Assembly: GCF_009569385.1 (NCBI RefSeq)
Contig: NZ_WBOF01000001.1
Coordinates: 744,001 to 808,000, forward strand
DNA length: 64,000 bases
Direction of reading: 5' to 3'
Source: Streptomyces kaniharaensis
GTDB taxonomy: Bacteria > Actinomycetota > Actinomycetes > Streptomycetales > Streptomycetaceae
Shown piece after piece: positions 16,150-24,958 of the stretch. Below the pieces are notes generated by a model that saw only the letters and a program-made list of their open reading frames with translations, was not told the origin of the DNA and made no database searches. The translations under genes were made by a program, and so were the position numbers. Numbering within the stretch: position 1 is the first letter of the stretch; each line of letters opens with the position of its first letter.

Positions 16150-16493
16150 CGACTGGCCGAACTGCTGGAGAGCGAGCGCGAGGACCGCGACGAGCGGCGC
16201 AAGGCCGGCCGGGTCAAGGAAGCGAACTTCCCCCGCACCAAGCGGATCGAGGACAAATCGTGAACACCCTCGCCGAACTGCTGTTCCAGATTTTCACCGA
16301 GCGCGAGGAACGCCACGCGATCGCGATCGCCTCGAACAGGCCTTTCGTCGAGTGGGACGAGACTTTCACCGACAAGCGCCTCTGCCAGGCCATCGTCGAC
16401 CGGCTCACCTTCGAGGCCCACATCATCGAGACCGGCACCGAGTCCTACCGGCTCGCCAGCACCACCGCCAAGCGCAAGCCAGCCGCCGCATGA
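16150..16493 (+). pseudogene. IstB-like ATPase of an IS21-family element, internally deleted
   Basis: Two pieces of an IstB transposition helper lie end to end. The first (16150-16263) reads RLAELLESEREDRDERRKAG then FPRTKRIEDKS and stops, matching the IstB region before the AAA domain. The second (from GTG 16260 to 16493, 77 codons) reads TLAELLFQIFTEREER, SNRPFVEWDETF, DRLTFEAHIIETG and ESYRLAS, matching the C-terminus of IstB. The Walker A, Walker B and most of the ATPase domain, about 150 residues in the family, are missing at the junction near 16262. No IstA transposase is present upstream. The element is dead in this window. Confidence 0.8.
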
Positions 16494-16669
16494 CCGGCAC
16501 AGGACCGGGCGGACTCGCTGAACTCGCCGGCTTCCTCCGCGGCTTGGCCGACTTCTTCACCTCGGCCGACGAGCACGTCGACCAGGCGCTCAACGACCGC
16601 TACGGCTTCGACACTGCGATCGACTGGGTCATCACCGCCCTGGAGCTCCACGCCGATCAGCTGGCCTGA
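16490..16669 (+). CDS. Small hypothetical protein coupled to the IstB remnant
   Basis: A 59-residue acidic protein (MTGTGPGGLAELAGFLRGLA ... DWVITALELHADQLA). Its ATG at 16490 overlaps the stop of the IstB C-terminal fragment by 4 nt, as in a coupled operon. It is likely a passenger gene that followed istB in the intact element. It is rich in Leu, Ala, Asp and predicted helical. Function unknown, and expression is doubtful now that the upstream gene is broken. Confidence 0.55.
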   Translation: MTGTGPGGLAELAGFLRGLADFFTSADEHVDQALNDRYGFDTAIDWVITALELHADQLA

Positions 16670-16738
16670 CGCACGGCCGCCTTCTGCGGCAGGTGTCATC
16701 CGGGCACCCGCCGCGACGGCAGGAGCCTGATCCACTTC

Positions 16739-17314
16739 TCAGGAAACCGCGGCTTTCCAGACCCACGAGGTGACGCGCGGCCGGTCAGCGAGCTCACCCC
16801 GGCCGGTGGACCACAGCAGGACCTGGGCAGGATCACCAGACGGAGCATCAGGGAACAACCGGTTCAGCACTGCCGCACAGAGATCCTCCGGGGGGCGCCA
16901 CGAAAGCCCCAGTCCCTGGGTGATGTCATGCGTGTGAAGGAGCGTCTCAGCGACCCCCATCGCGGCGAACCCCGCCGGATCACAGGGCCCCCAGTGCCAA
17001 GCGCGATCATCGGGTGCGGCCGCGGCGACCGCAGCACTCAGCAGTCTTCCGCAGGCGGTGACCACCCTGAGGACCTCACGCACCGGTGCATCGGCGTTGA
17101 CGACGAGGTCAAAGGGCAGATAGGCATCTGCCGAACGGGCCGCCAACTGTCCGGCATAGGCCAGCAGGTCGTGCGCGACGTGCGCGGCAGTCTGCCGGCA
17201 GCTCCACTCCAGCGACCCTGCACGGGCTTGCCAGTCTTCGGAATCGTGTGGGCCGAGCACCCGAACCATCTCGTCCACAGCCCGGTCGACGTCTCGACTG
17301 TCGATGCCATCCAT
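16739..17314 (-). CDS. DinB-fold / maleylpyruvate isomerase N-terminal-like protein
   Basis: A 191-residue protein of the mycothiol-dependent isomerase N-terminal (DinB-like four-helix bundle) group. Marks are WSCRQTAAHVAHDLLAYAGQ with a first histidine and LLHTHDITQGLGLSW with two further histidines, giving the three-His metal site of the fold. Family members use mycothiol, the actinobacterial thiol, or bind metals. The start is ATG 17314. There is no operon partner; the substrate is unknown. Confidence 0.8.
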   Translation of the reverse strand: MDGIDSRDVDRAVDEMVRVLGPHDSEDWQARAGSLEWSCRQTAAHVAHDLLAYAGQLAARSADAYLPFDLVVNADAPVREVLRVVTACGRLLSAAVAAAAPDDRAWHWGPCDPAGFAAMGVAETLLHTHDITQGLGLSWRPPEDLCAAVLNRLFPDAPSGDPAQVLLWSTGRGELADRPRVTSWVWKAAVS

Positions 17315-17667
17315 CCCGTGATCGTCGCAGCGTTAGCCGCCATCAACAAGCGCAATTCGACCGCTGACGAAGGGTGCCCTCTCCAGTGTCCGGGCGGTCA
17401 GGTCAGTAGCCCGGATGGCAACGGACCGAATCAACTGAGACAACGGCCGACACCTGCGCTGGAGAGCTCAGATCAACCGAGAATTCCTGCACCCCGTCGC
17501 CTCACCCAATCTGATCCTCGCAGGTCATGGCCATAGGCGCGACCAGATCATCTACGACGGGGCACGCCAAAAGTCGGCCAGGCCGACTTCCTACGCCCCG
17601 CCAGCTACACGTCTCTAGACCGGTCTACATATTCACCCGTCCCACACCCCGCCCCACAACGCCTGCC
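17315..17667. other. Gene-free interval
   Basis: 353 bp with no open reading frame I can support. It contains the hairpin at 17571-17589 near the monooxygenase 3' end. The stretch 17470-17560 is locally less GC-rich than its neighbours, as might fit older inserted DNA around the IS21 remnant, but no recognisable coding or repeat sequence was found. Confidence 0.4.
17571..17596. terminator. Hairpin sharing its arm with the one at 15452
   Basis: AAGTCGG (17571-17577) pairs with CCGACTT (17583-17589), and two further base pairs could close the loop. The segment CCGACTTCCTACGC at 17583-17596 is identical to 15471-15484, but the left arm here has lost the matching GCGTAGG. It lies 72 bp beyond the stop of the FAD monooxygenase and may be its terminator. 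Confidence 0.5.
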
Positions 17668-19323
17668 TCAAGCAGCCGCGAATGTGCGCCGCAGGTGGGC
17701 CGCAAGCCGCGCCGGGGCAGCGGCCGGAAGGCGAGCGCCCAGGTAGCCGTCCGGGCGGATCACGAAGGCCTCGCCGTCCGCCGCCGCGTAGGCTGCCCTG
17801 AAGGCGCCGTCCGCGTCCCGAACGTGCGGGAGCAGGAGGCCTTCCGGTCGGACCGCGTCGGCCGCGAGCACGACGTACGTGTCCAGCAGTCCGTGCGTAG
17901 CCGAGCGGGCCGCCTCCGCGCTCGCGTGCAGGGACTCCGGCTCCACCCCTGTCCCGGCACCCGCGTACAGGAGCAGCACGTGGTTCGGGCCGCGCAGGAG
18001 GTCGAACAGCCGCACGCGGAAGGACACCAGCGGCCGTTCCAGCCCCGCACAGTCCGGCGCCCGATCACCCGGGATCAAGTCGCCCGGGGCCAGATCACCC
18101 GGGAGTGCGGCATCCGGTCCGGCACCCCTGCCCGGTTCGGCCAGCGGCCCGCCCCGGTAGTTCACCAGGAGCTGCGCCTCCCGCAGCAGCAGCGTCGCCA
18201 GGTCGTCCCGGTCCGCGTCGAGGCCGGCTCGGGCGTGCCGCACGGTGCGCCCGACCACCTCCTCCCCCACCGGGCGGCGTTCCGCGTGGTAGCTGTCGAG
18301 CAGTTCGTCCGCGGCCAGGCCCCGCACCGCCAGGGCGAGCTTCCACGCCAGGTTGTACGCGTCCTGCACGCCGGTGTTCATCCCCTGGGCGCCGGTGGGC
18401 GGGTGGATGTGCGCGGCGTCGCCGGCGAGGAAGATCCGGCCGTCGCGGTAGCGGTCCGCCAGCCGGTGGCTGATCCGGAACACCGAGGACCACCGCAGCG
18501 CGCCGGCTCTGGTGGGCTGCGGCGCGAGCCGGTCGAGCACGTCCTGGATGTGCCGCAGCTCCGGCGCCCGGCCGCGCTCCAGCCCGTGAGCCACCTCCCC
18601 GGACGCGCCAACCGCCGAGCCGGCGTCCAGCTCCGGCGGCACGAGCATCGACATCCGGTACCGCCGCCGCCCGGGCAGCGGAATGCACACGAGCACATCG
18701 CCGCCACCCGTGGTGGAGCGCACGGCGTAGCCTTCCGGCAGGTCCCAGTCGACCTCGACATCGCCCAGCATGTACTGCTCGGGGAACGCGTCCCCCTCGA
18801 ACCCGATCCCGGCCGCCCGACGCACCCGGCTGTGCGCGCCGTCGCAGCCGACGACGTACTGCGCGGACACCTCCTCCCCGCCCCCGGCCGTGGTCAGCGA
18901 AGCCCGGACGTACCCGTCCATCTGCTCCAGCCCCACCAGCTCGCTGCCCCGCTCGACCGCCACCCCGTACCCCGCCAGGTGCTCCGCCAGCAGCCGTTCC
19001 GTCGCGTACTGCGGCAGCGCGGCGAACCCGTAGGGCACGTCCGCCGGCAGCTCCATGTCGATCCGCGGACCGGCTGCCCCGTCCACGTACGTCAGCTGCC
19101 CCCGCATCGGTACCGCCTCGTCCAGCACCCGCCGGAGCAGCCCCGCCCCCATGGCGTCCCACACCTCCAGGGTCCGGGGCTGGATCCCCACCGCCTTGGC
19201 GTACGGCTGCGGGGCCGCCAGCCGGTCGACGATCCGGCAGTCGGCGCCCCGCCGCCGAAGCTCGGCCGCGGCCGTCAGCCCGACCGGCCCCGCGCCCACG
19301 ACCAGCACGTCCGTGTCACCCAT
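17668..19323 (-). CDS. FAD-dependent aromatic monooxygenase (PgaE/MhpA-like)
   Basis: A 551-residue class A flavoprotein hydroxylase that would use FAD and NAD(P)H to hydroxylate an aromatic substrate. Motifs: VLVVGAGPVGLTAA (residues 5-18, FAD ADP-binding), VVGCDGAHSRVRRA (DG motif) and RIFLAGDAAHIHPPTGAQG (GD motif), then a thioredoxin-like C-terminal domain of about 150 residues as in PgaE and RdmE relatives. The start is ATG 19323. Substrates in the family include phenols, rifamycin and angucyclines. No biosynthetic cluster surrounds it, so degradation or drug modification are both possible. Confidence 0.9.
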   Translation of the reverse strand: MGDTDVLVVGAGPVGLTAAAELRRRGADCRIVDRLAAPQPYAKAVGIQPRTLEVWDAMGAGLLRRVLDEAVPMRGQLTYVDGAAGPRIDMELPADVPYGFAALPQYATERLLAEHLAGYGVAVERGSELVGLEQMDGYVRASLTTAGGGEEVSAQYVVGCDGAHSRVRRAAGIGFEGDAFPEQYMLGDVEVDWDLPEGYAVRSTTGGGDVLVCIPLPGRRRYRMSMLVPPELDAGSAVGASGEVAHGLERGRAPELRHIQDVLDRLAPQPTRAGALRWSSVFRISHRLADRYRDGRIFLAGDAAHIHPPTGAQGMNTGVQDAYNLAWKLALAVRGLAADELLDSYHAERRPVGEEVVGRTVRHARAGLDADRDDLATLLLREAQLLVNYRGGPLAEPGRGAGPDAALPGDLAPGDLIPGDRAPDCAGLERPLVSFRVRLFDLLRGPNHVLLLYAGAGTGVEPESLHASAEAARSATHGLLDTYVVLAADAVRPEGLLLPHVRDADGAFRAAYAAADGEAFVIRPDGYLGARLPAAAPARLAAHLRRTFAAA

Positions 19324-19486
19324 GCCCGCTCCTCAACTCCAGGACGACCCCCCGCCCCCAGGCTGCGCCCGCCGCTCCCGGCCCGCCACCCGCCGACGGA
19401 GCCCGCACCCCACCCGGAGGCCGGGCACCCCCGACGGCCTAGGCTGGGCAGTCACCACCGGCCCCGACCATCGCGAGGGCATCCGC

Positions 19487-20176
19487 ATGACCCAGGACCA
19501 CGTGACGCAGGGCGACGGGGAGGCGCCCGGCCTCGCCGACGCCCAACGCGAGCACTGGCACCGGACGTACAGCGCCCACCCGGGCATGTACGGCGAGCAG
19601 CCTTCCGCCGCCGCGCTGCACGCCGCCCGGGTGTTCGCCGCCGCCGGTGCCCGGGACGTCCTGGAACTGGGCGCGGGCCACGGCCGGGACGCCCTGTTCT
19701 TCGCCCGCGAGGGCTTCACCGTGCTGGCCACCGACTTCAGCCCGACCGGCCTGGAGCAACTCCGAACGGCGGCCGCCGAGCAGGGCGTCACCGACCGGGT
19801 CACCATCGCCGTCCACGACGTCCGTAAGCCGCTGCCGCTCCTCGACGCGTCCGTCGACGCGGTGTTCGCGCACATGCTGCTCTGCATGGCGCTGTCCACC
19901 GAGGAGATCCACGCCCTGGTCGCGGAGGTCCGCCGCGTCCTGCGTCCGGGCGGCAGCTTCGTCTACACCGTCCGCCACACCGGCGACGCTCACTACGGGG
20001 CGGGCACCGACCACGGCGACGACGTCTGGGAACACGGCGGGTTCGCCGTCCACTTCTTCCCCCGCGCCCTCGTCGACGCCCTTGCCGAGGGCTGGCACCT
20101 CGCCGAGGTGCACCCGTTCGAAGAGGGCGAACTGCCCCGCCGCCTCTGGCGCATCACCCAGCGGACGCCCCGCTGA
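19487..20176 (+). CDS. Class I SAM-dependent methyltransferase
   Basis: A 229-residue methyltransferase. Motif I is DVLELGAGHGRDALFFA (about residues 58-74), then VLATDFSPTGLEQL for the acidic ribose-binding residue, and VLRPGGSFVYTVRH as post-motif III. Residues 20-45 (REHWHRTYSAHPGMYGEQPS) are typical of small-molecule methyltransferases with thiol or metalloid substrates. The start is ATG 19487 with GAGGG upstream. It is divergent from the FAD monooxygenase; joint function is possible but not shown. Confidence 0.88.
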   Translation: MTQDHVTQGDGEAPGLADAQREHWHRTYSAHPGMYGEQPSAAALHAARVFAAAGARDVLELGAGHGRDALFFAREGFTVLATDFSPTGLEQLRTAAAEQGVTDRVTIAVHDVRKPLPLLDASVDAVFAHMLLCMALSTEEIHALVAEVRRVLRPGGSFVYTVRHTGDAHYGAGTDHGDDVWEHGGFAVHFFPRALVDALAEGWHLAEVHPFEEGELPRRLWRITQRTPR

Positions 20177-20211
20177 GCACCACTGCCGACGCCCCCGCAG
20201 GAGACGCCCCG

Positions 20212-20538
20212 ATGACCACCGCCCAGCCGCCCGCCCCGGGCCCCGACCCCGACCTGAGCATCGACGGCACCGGCCTGCTCTGCGTCCAGCTCCTGCTGCG
20301 CCTGCGCGGCCGGATCGCCGACCACCCGGCGGGCACGGTGGTCCACATCCACACCACCGACCCGGCCGCCCCGCTCGACCTGCCCGCCTGGTGCCACCTG
20401 ACCGGCCACGAGTACCTCGGCCCGGTCCCCCACCCGGCCACCGACCGTGAGGTGTACGCCATCCGTCTCACCACCGCCGCCCTGCCCACCCGCGCCGACC
20501 GCCCCTGGCACCCGGCCCCGGCCCCGTCCGCCGGCTGA
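20212..20538 (+). CDS. TusA/SirA-like sulfur-carrier-fold protein lacking the CPxP motif
   Basis: A 108-residue protein matching the TusA fold: DGTGLLCVQLLLRLRGRIAD, then VVHIHTTDPAAPLDLPAWC and GHEYLG. TusA proteins carry sulfur on a cysteine in a CPxP motif. Here that motif reads C-V-Q-L (Cys24), keeping the cysteine but neither proline. It starts at ATG 20212, 35 nt after the methyltransferase, so the two are probably co-transcribed. Whether it still carries sulfur is unclear. Confidence 0.68.
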   Translation: MTTAQPPAPGPDPDLSIDGTGLLCVQLLLRLRGRIADHPAGTVVHIHTTDPAAPLDLPAWCHLTGHEYLGPVPHPATDREVYAIRLTTAALPTRADRPWHPAPAPSAG

Positions 20539-20725
20539 ACCGACGGGCCCACCGCGCCCGACGACCCACAGCTCGAACCCGCGTCCCGAACTCATGCCTC
20601 CTGGACGATTGTTGGCCGGTTCCCCACGCCGACCACGACCACCTGAGCCGCCACAACAGGTCCGGACGCCCCTGATGTGCCACCATGGAAGGACCGAACG
20701 GCCAAGCGCCATACGGAGGTTGACC

Positions 20726-21223
20726 ATGGACCCGATCCTCAGCTGCCACTGGCGCGACCCGGACGGCGACTGGGCACTGACCGTCAGCCGTAACGGAACG
20801 ACCTGGGAACTGCTCGCCGCCGCGCCCCGCTGGTCCGAGACGCTCCCGTTCGCCGACCCCGACGACGTCCGCCGGCTCGCCCAGACGCTGCTGGACCTCC
20901 CCGCCGAGCCCGAACCGTACGAGTTCGAGTGGCAGCTCTCCCGCACCGAGAACGAGCGCACCGAGAACGAGCGCACGCACTTCGCGACCTTCGCCGTCGG
21001 GCTCGACCCGACCGACGGCCACCGCCCCTACCTCGCCTACCAGTCCTACTACCACCGGGGCCAGGCGACCGGCCTCGGCCTGGAGGTGATCTGCGAGGAC
21101 CCCCCGATCGACCAACTCCGCGCCCAGGCCCACGCCTTCCTCACCAGCCTCCCCTCCCCGCAGCAGAGCTCCCGGCGCAAGAACCCTCCACAGCAGAACC
21201 GCCCACAGCAGAGCCACCCGTAG
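20726..21223 (+). CDS. Hypothetical protein with a duplicated ENERT motif
   Basis: A 165-residue protein starting at ATG 20726 after ACGGAGGTTGACC. The N-terminal half (SCHWRDPDGDWALTVSRNGT ... DDVRRLAQTLLDLP) is conserved-looking and acidic. An exact internal 15-bp tandem repeat encodes ENERTENERT near residue 76. The last 20 residues are Gln/Pro-rich and overlap the 3' end of the decayed merR gene on the other strand by 83 nt. I do not recognise the family; no signal peptide or membrane segment. Confidence 0.65.
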   Translation: MDPILSCHWRDPDGDWALTVSRNGTTWELLAAAPRWSETLPFADPDDVRRLAQTLLDLPAEPEPYEFEWQLSRTENERTENERTHFATFAVGLDPTDGHRPYLAYQSYYHRGQATGLGLEVICEDPPIDQLRAQAHAFLTSLPSPQQSSRRKNPPQQNRPQQSHP

Positions 21224-21781
21224 CCGATCGCCGCGCGGCCAGCTCCAGCCAGTCCACCACCGGAGCCCAACTCTCCGGCGCCGACCACCCGTTGACGATC
21301 GCGAGCAGCTCCAGATACCGCTCCCGACGCGGATCCGCCAACGCTCTCAGCCGCTCAGGTAGGCACTCCAGCGCAAAGCCGCTGCCGCCGCCCACCAGCC
21401 CGGCATACCGGTCGATCACCGCCTCGACCACACCCGCCGCCGCAGCCGACCCCGGATCGATCCCGGCGGCGACCGCCGGCCCGGCCACCTCCCGTACGAC
21501 CGCCGCCAGTCCCGGACACGGCCACCCCGCACCGGCCTCGGCGGCCTCCTCCTCCACGAGCCGGCGAAGCAGCCCGCGAAAGCCGTCGTCCATCGCGAGT
21601 TCCGCCAACTCCACCCACGCGTCGACCTGTTCGGGCTCGGGGTCGTCCGGCAGCTCCGGCGTCATCGAGCGCCGCACGCCGGCGACACGATCCCCAGATC
21701 CGAGTAGTACCGCACGGTCTTGACCGTCAGCCCGGTCCGCCGTGCCAGATCACCGATCGAGTGGAGCGTGTCGCCGTTCAT
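21141..21781 (-). pseudogene. MerR-family regulator, internally deleted and frameshifted
   Basis: From ATG 21781 the reading frame gives a MerR helix-turn-helix (LHSIGDLARRTGLTVKTVRY then YSDLGIVSPA) but stops at 21662 after 39 residues. Another frame then picks up PELPDDPEPEQVDAWVELAE, the well-known C-terminal segment of streptomycete MerR proteins, and continues to 21141. The wing, the linker helix and the rest, about 100 residues in relatives, are missing at the junction near 21675. Neither piece can form a working regulator. The MerR-type operator upstream is still present. Confidence 0.75.
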
Positions 21782-21798
21782 GGCCACCACCCTGGCGC

Positions 21799-21813
21799 CT
21801 CCCCCTACGGGAG
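21799..21813 (-). promoter_or_regulatory. MerR-type operator of the decayed merR gene
   Basis: CTCCC (21799-21803) and GGGAG (21809-21813) form an inverted repeat CTCCCCCTACGGGAG just upstream of the merR start. Autoregulated actinobacterial MerR genes typically carry such CTCCC/GGGAG elements in their promoter. With the regulator broken, this site is probably a relic or is read by a relative elsewhere. Confidence 0.5.
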
Positions 21814-21866
21814 ATGCAACCCCGAAATCCCCGAAGTCCCCGAAAGCGCCCGGGCCTCGAAGCCGC

Positions 21867-23300
21867 CTACGAAGTCCGCCGCAGCAGCGCCAGGTACATC
21901 GCGTCCGTCCCGTGCAGGTGCGGCCAGAGCTGCACGTCCGGCCCGTCCCCGAGTGCCGGCACGCCGGGCAGCAGTGGCCGGGCGTCGATCCACTCGACCC
22001 GCCCGCCCTCGGCCCGCAGCACGTCGTCGACGACGGCCCGGGTCTCCGCGAGGTGCGGCGAGCAGGTCGCGTACCCGACCACCCCGCCCACCCGGGTGGC
22101 GTCGATCGCCGAGCGCAGCAGGTCCCGCTGGAGCGGCCCGAACGCCGCGATGTCCGCCGGACGCCGCCGCCACCGCGCCTCGGGGCGGCGGCGCAACGCG
22201 CCCAGCCCGGAGCAGGGCACGTCGACGAGCACCCGGTCGAAGCCGCCCGAGCGCCAGGCCGGCCGCGTCCCGTCGGCCGCGATCACGGTGTACGGGCCGG
22301 GGTTGCCCTCCAGCGCCCGCGCCACCAGCCGCGCGCGGTGCGGCTGCTTCTCGCTGGCGACCAGCGCCGCGCCGCGCTCGGCGGCCAGCGCGCCGAGCAG
22401 CGCGGCCTTGCCGCCGGGGCCGGCGCAGCCGTCCAGCCAGAGCCGGTCGGGGCCGTCCAGCGGGGCGCTCGCCAGGGCGAGCGCGACCAGCTGGCTGCCC
22501 TCGTCCTGCACCCCCGCCCGGTTCTCCTTCACCGCGTCCAGCGCGCCCGGGTCGCCGCCCTCGGCGAGCCGCAGCGCGAACGGGGACCAGCGGCCGGGCT
22601 CGGCCTCGGGCAGCGCGTCGGCCAGCTCGCCGACGCTGGCCCGCCCCGGCCGGGCGACCAGCGTGACCTCGGGCCGCTCGTTGTCGGCGCGCAGCAGTTC
22701 CTCCATGGCGGTGCGCCCGGAGGCGTCCGGCTGCCAGCGGCCGAGCGAGTCCCAGAGCGCGGAGACCACCCAGCGCGGGTGCGAGTGGACGACGGCGAGG
22801 TGGTCCTCTGCGTCCTTGTCGTACGGCGGGGCGACCTGCTCGATCCAGGTGTCCAGGTCGTGGGCGCTGATCCGGCGCAGCACGGCGTTGACGAACTTCG
22901 CCTTGCCGTCGCCGAGCACCACCCGGGCGAGTTCGACGGTCGCCGAGACGGCCGCGTGGCTGGGGATGCGGGTGGTGAGCAGCTGGTGGGCGCCGAGCGA
23001 GAGCACGTCGAGCACCGGCGGGTCGACCTTGCTGAGCGGCCGGTCGATGCAGGCGGCGATGACCGCGTCGTAGGTGCCCTGGAGGCGCAGGGTGCCGTAG
23101 ACGAGTTCGGTGGCGAGGGCGGCGTCGCGCCGGTCCATGCCCTTCTGCTCGGCCTCGCGGAGCAGCGACGGCAGGATCAGGTTGGCGTACGCGTCGCGCT
23201 CGTCGACGGCGCGCAGGGCGCGGAACGCGACGATACGGGCCGGGTCCTTCTTGGGCCGGCGGTGCGGACGGGGCGCGCGCTTGGCGCTGGGAGTGGTCAC
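21867..23300 (-). CDS. rsmB: 16S rRNA (cytosine-967-C5)-methyltransferase RsmB
   Basis: A 477-residue RNA m5C methyltransferase of the RsmB/Sun group, which modifies cytosine 967 of 16S rRNA with SAM. The N-terminal 170 residues form a NusB-like RNA-binding domain (ATELVYGTLRLQGTYDAVIA). The catalytic domain shows LDGCAGPGGKAALLGALAAE (motif I), DVPCSGLGALRRRPEARW with the release cysteine, and YATCSPHLAET with the catalytic cysteine. The start is GTG 23300 after GAGG. It follows fmt on the same strand in the conserved def-fmt-rsmB order. Confidence 0.95.
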   Translation of the reverse strand: MTTPSAKRAPRPHRRPKKDPARIVAFRALRAVDERDAYANLILPSLLREAEQKGMDRRDAALATELVYGTLRLQGTYDAVIAACIDRPLSKVDPPVLDVLSLGAHQLLTTRIPSHAAVSATVELARVVLGDGKAKFVNAVLRRISAHDLDTWIEQVAPPYDKDAEDHLAVVHSHPRWVVSALWDSLGRWQPDASGRTAMEELLRADNERPEVTLVARPGRASVGELADALPEAEPGRWSPFALRLAEGGDPGALDAVKENRAGVQDEGSQLVALALASAPLDGPDRLWLDGCAGPGGKAALLGALAAERGAALVASEKQPHRARLVARALEGNPGPYTVIAADGTRPAWRSGGFDRVLVDVPCSGLGALRRRPEARWRRRPADIAAFGPLQRDLLRSAIDATRVGGVVGYATCSPHLAETRAVVDDVLRAEGGRVEWIDARPLLPGVPALGDGPDVQLWPHLHGTDAMYLALLRRTS

Positions 23301-23415
23301 AGGTGCCTCAAGGTGCTGCGGTGGTTATCAGACGAACAGTAACGCTAAACGGAAGGCTCAGCTCGCCGGGGTCCCAGGCCCTCATCGGGCCAGAAATCTC
23401 GACGAGCCACGGCCG

Positions 23416-24360
23416 TCAGCCTTCGGCCCCGAACCGCTCCCCCGCCTCCAGCCGCGCCCCGCGCGCCCAGTCCGCCGCCCGCATCTCCTTCTTCCCCTGC
23501 GGACGGACCTCGCCCAGCTCGATCTCGTGGCTGCCGGTGCCGACCCGGACGCTGTTCTTGCCGACCATCGCCACCTCCCCGGGCGCCAGCCCGGTCTCCC
23601 CCGGCAGCAGCCTGACCGGGCCGGACACCTTCAGCCGCTCGCCGCGGAACTCGGTCCACGCACCCGGCGCCGGGGCGCAGCCGCGCACGACGCGGTCGAT
23701 CCGCAGGGCGGGGTGGGTCCAGTCGATCCGCGCGTCCTCGACGGTGATCTTCGGTGCGAGCGTGACGCCCTCGGCCGGCTGCGGCACGGCGTGCAGGGAG
23801 CCGTCCTCGATGCCGTCCATGGTCGCGGCGAGCAGCCGCGCGCCGGAGACGGACAGCCGGGTGAGCAGGTCGCCGCTGGTGTCGGTCGGCCGGATCTCCT
23901 CGGTGATCACGCCGTAGACCGGGCCGGAGTCCAGGCCCTGCTCGATCAGGAAGGTGGACGCGCCGGTGACCTCGTCCCCGGCCATCACGGCGTGCTGGAC
24001 CGGCGCGGCGCCGCGCCAGGCGGGCAGCAGCGAGAAGTGCAGGTTGACCCAGCCGTGCTTGGGGATCTCCAGGGTGCCGGGGCGCAGCAGGGCGCCGTAG
24101 GCGACCACCGGGCAGCAGTCGGGGGCGAGTTCGGTGAGCCGGGCGACGAACTCGGGGTCGCTCGGCTTCGCCGGCTTGAGGACCTCGATCCCGGCCTCCT
24201 CGGCGCGCTGGGCGACGGGACTGGCGACCAGCTTGCGGCCGCGCCCGGCGGGCGCGTCGGGGCGGGTGACCACCGCGACGACCTCGTGCCGGTCGGAGGC
24301 GAGCAGGGCGTCCAGGGCGGGAACGGCGACCTCGGGGGTGCCGGCGAAGACGAGACGCAT
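23416..24360 (-). CDS. fmt: Methionyl-tRNA formyltransferase
   Basis: Transfers a formyl group from 10-formyl-tetrahydrofolate to initiator Met-tRNA before translation initiation. 314 residues with the expected N-terminal formyltransferase domain: [20 protein letters not shown], then [20 protein letters not shown] (catalytic Asn/His and SLLPxWRG) and a smaller C-terminal tRNA-binding domain. I place the start at ATG 24360, one codon inside a TTG, behind AAAGG. It follows def with a 52-nt gap, as is usual since Fmt and Def act in the same formylation/deformylation cycle. Confidence 0.96.
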   Translation of the reverse strand: MRLVFAGTPEVAVPALDALLASDRHEVVAVVTRPDAPAGRGRKLVASPVAQRAEEAGIEVLKPAKPSDPEFVARLTELAPDCCPVVAYGALLRPGTLEIPKHGWVNLHFSLLPAWRGAAPVQHAVMAGDEVTGASTFLIEQGLDSGPVYGVITEEIRPTDTSGDLLTRLSVSGARLLAATMDGIEDGSLHAVPQPAEGVTLAPKITVEDARIDWTHPALRIDRVVRGCAPAPGAWTEFRGERLKVSGPVRLLPGETGLAPGEVAMVGKNSVRVGTGSHEIELGEVRPQGKKEMRAADWARGARLEAGERFGAEG

Positions 24361-24412
24361 CAAGTGCCTTTCTGCGAAGGGAGGTTCACGACCAGGTTCA
24401 TGAACGACGGAC

Positions 24413-24958
24413 TCAGCGCGCCGCGCCGAACGTACTGTGCGGCGAGACCTTCACGACCGGCGTGGGCCCGCCGCCCCAGTCCGCCTCCCGGATCGCCTTC
24501 AGCGCGGCCTTGCGCTGCTCGCCGTCGAGCCGGTCGATGAAGATGATGCCGTCGAGGTGGTCGGTCTCGTGCTGTATGCAGCGGGCGAGCAGCCGGGTGC
24601 CCTCCAGCGTGATCGGATCGCCGTACATGTTGAAGCCCTTGGCGACCACGCCGTGGGCGCGCCTGGTGTCGTACCGCAGCCCGGGCAGGGAGAGGCAGCC
24701 CTCGGGGCCGTCCTGCTCCTCCTCGCTCAGCGCCAGGTCCGGGTTGATCAAGTGGCCGGTGACGCCGTCCACGTGGTAGGTGAACACCCGCAGGGAGACG
24801 CCGAGTTGGGGTGCGGCGAGGCCGGCGCCGGGCGCGTCGAGCATGGTGTCGGTGAGGTCCCGGACCAGGGTGCGCAGTTCCTTGTCGAACGTGGTCACCG
24901 GCTGGGCGGGGGCTCGCAGGACGGGGTCTCCGAAGAGACGGATCGGCTGGATCGCCAC
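24413..24958 (-). CDS. def: Peptide deformylase
   Basis: A 181-residue metalloprotease that removes the formyl group from nascent peptides. All three signature motifs are present: [18 protein letters not shown] (metal Cys) and QHETDHLDG (two metal His and catalytic Glu). The start is GTG 24958. The C-terminal extension [19 protein letters not shown] is typical of actinobacterial enzymes. It lies in a def-fmt-rsmB cluster on the minus strand. Confidence 0.97.
   Translation of the reverse strand: MAIQPIRLFGDPVLRAPAQPVTTFDKELRTLVRDLTDTMLDAPGAGLAAPQLGVSLRVFTYHVDGVTGHLINPDLALSEEEQDGPEGCLSLPGLRYDTRRAHGVVAKGFNMYGDPITLEGTRLLARCIQHETDHLDGIIFIDRLDGEQRKAALKAIREADWGGGPTPVVKVSPHSTFGAAR

Noticed and set aside
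17315..17667. A transposase fragment in the gap before the monooxygenase
   Set aside because: One frame gives a short plausible peptide near 17480-17560, but no family motif could be recognised.
17527..19827. A 766-codon plus-strand open frame
   Set aside because: It is antisense to the FAD monooxygenase, which has clear FAD motifs on the minus strand.
17668..20176. FAD monooxygenase plus methyltransferase as a natural-product cluster
   Set aside because: Only two divergent tailoring-like genes are present, with no core synthase, transporter or pathway regulator nearby.
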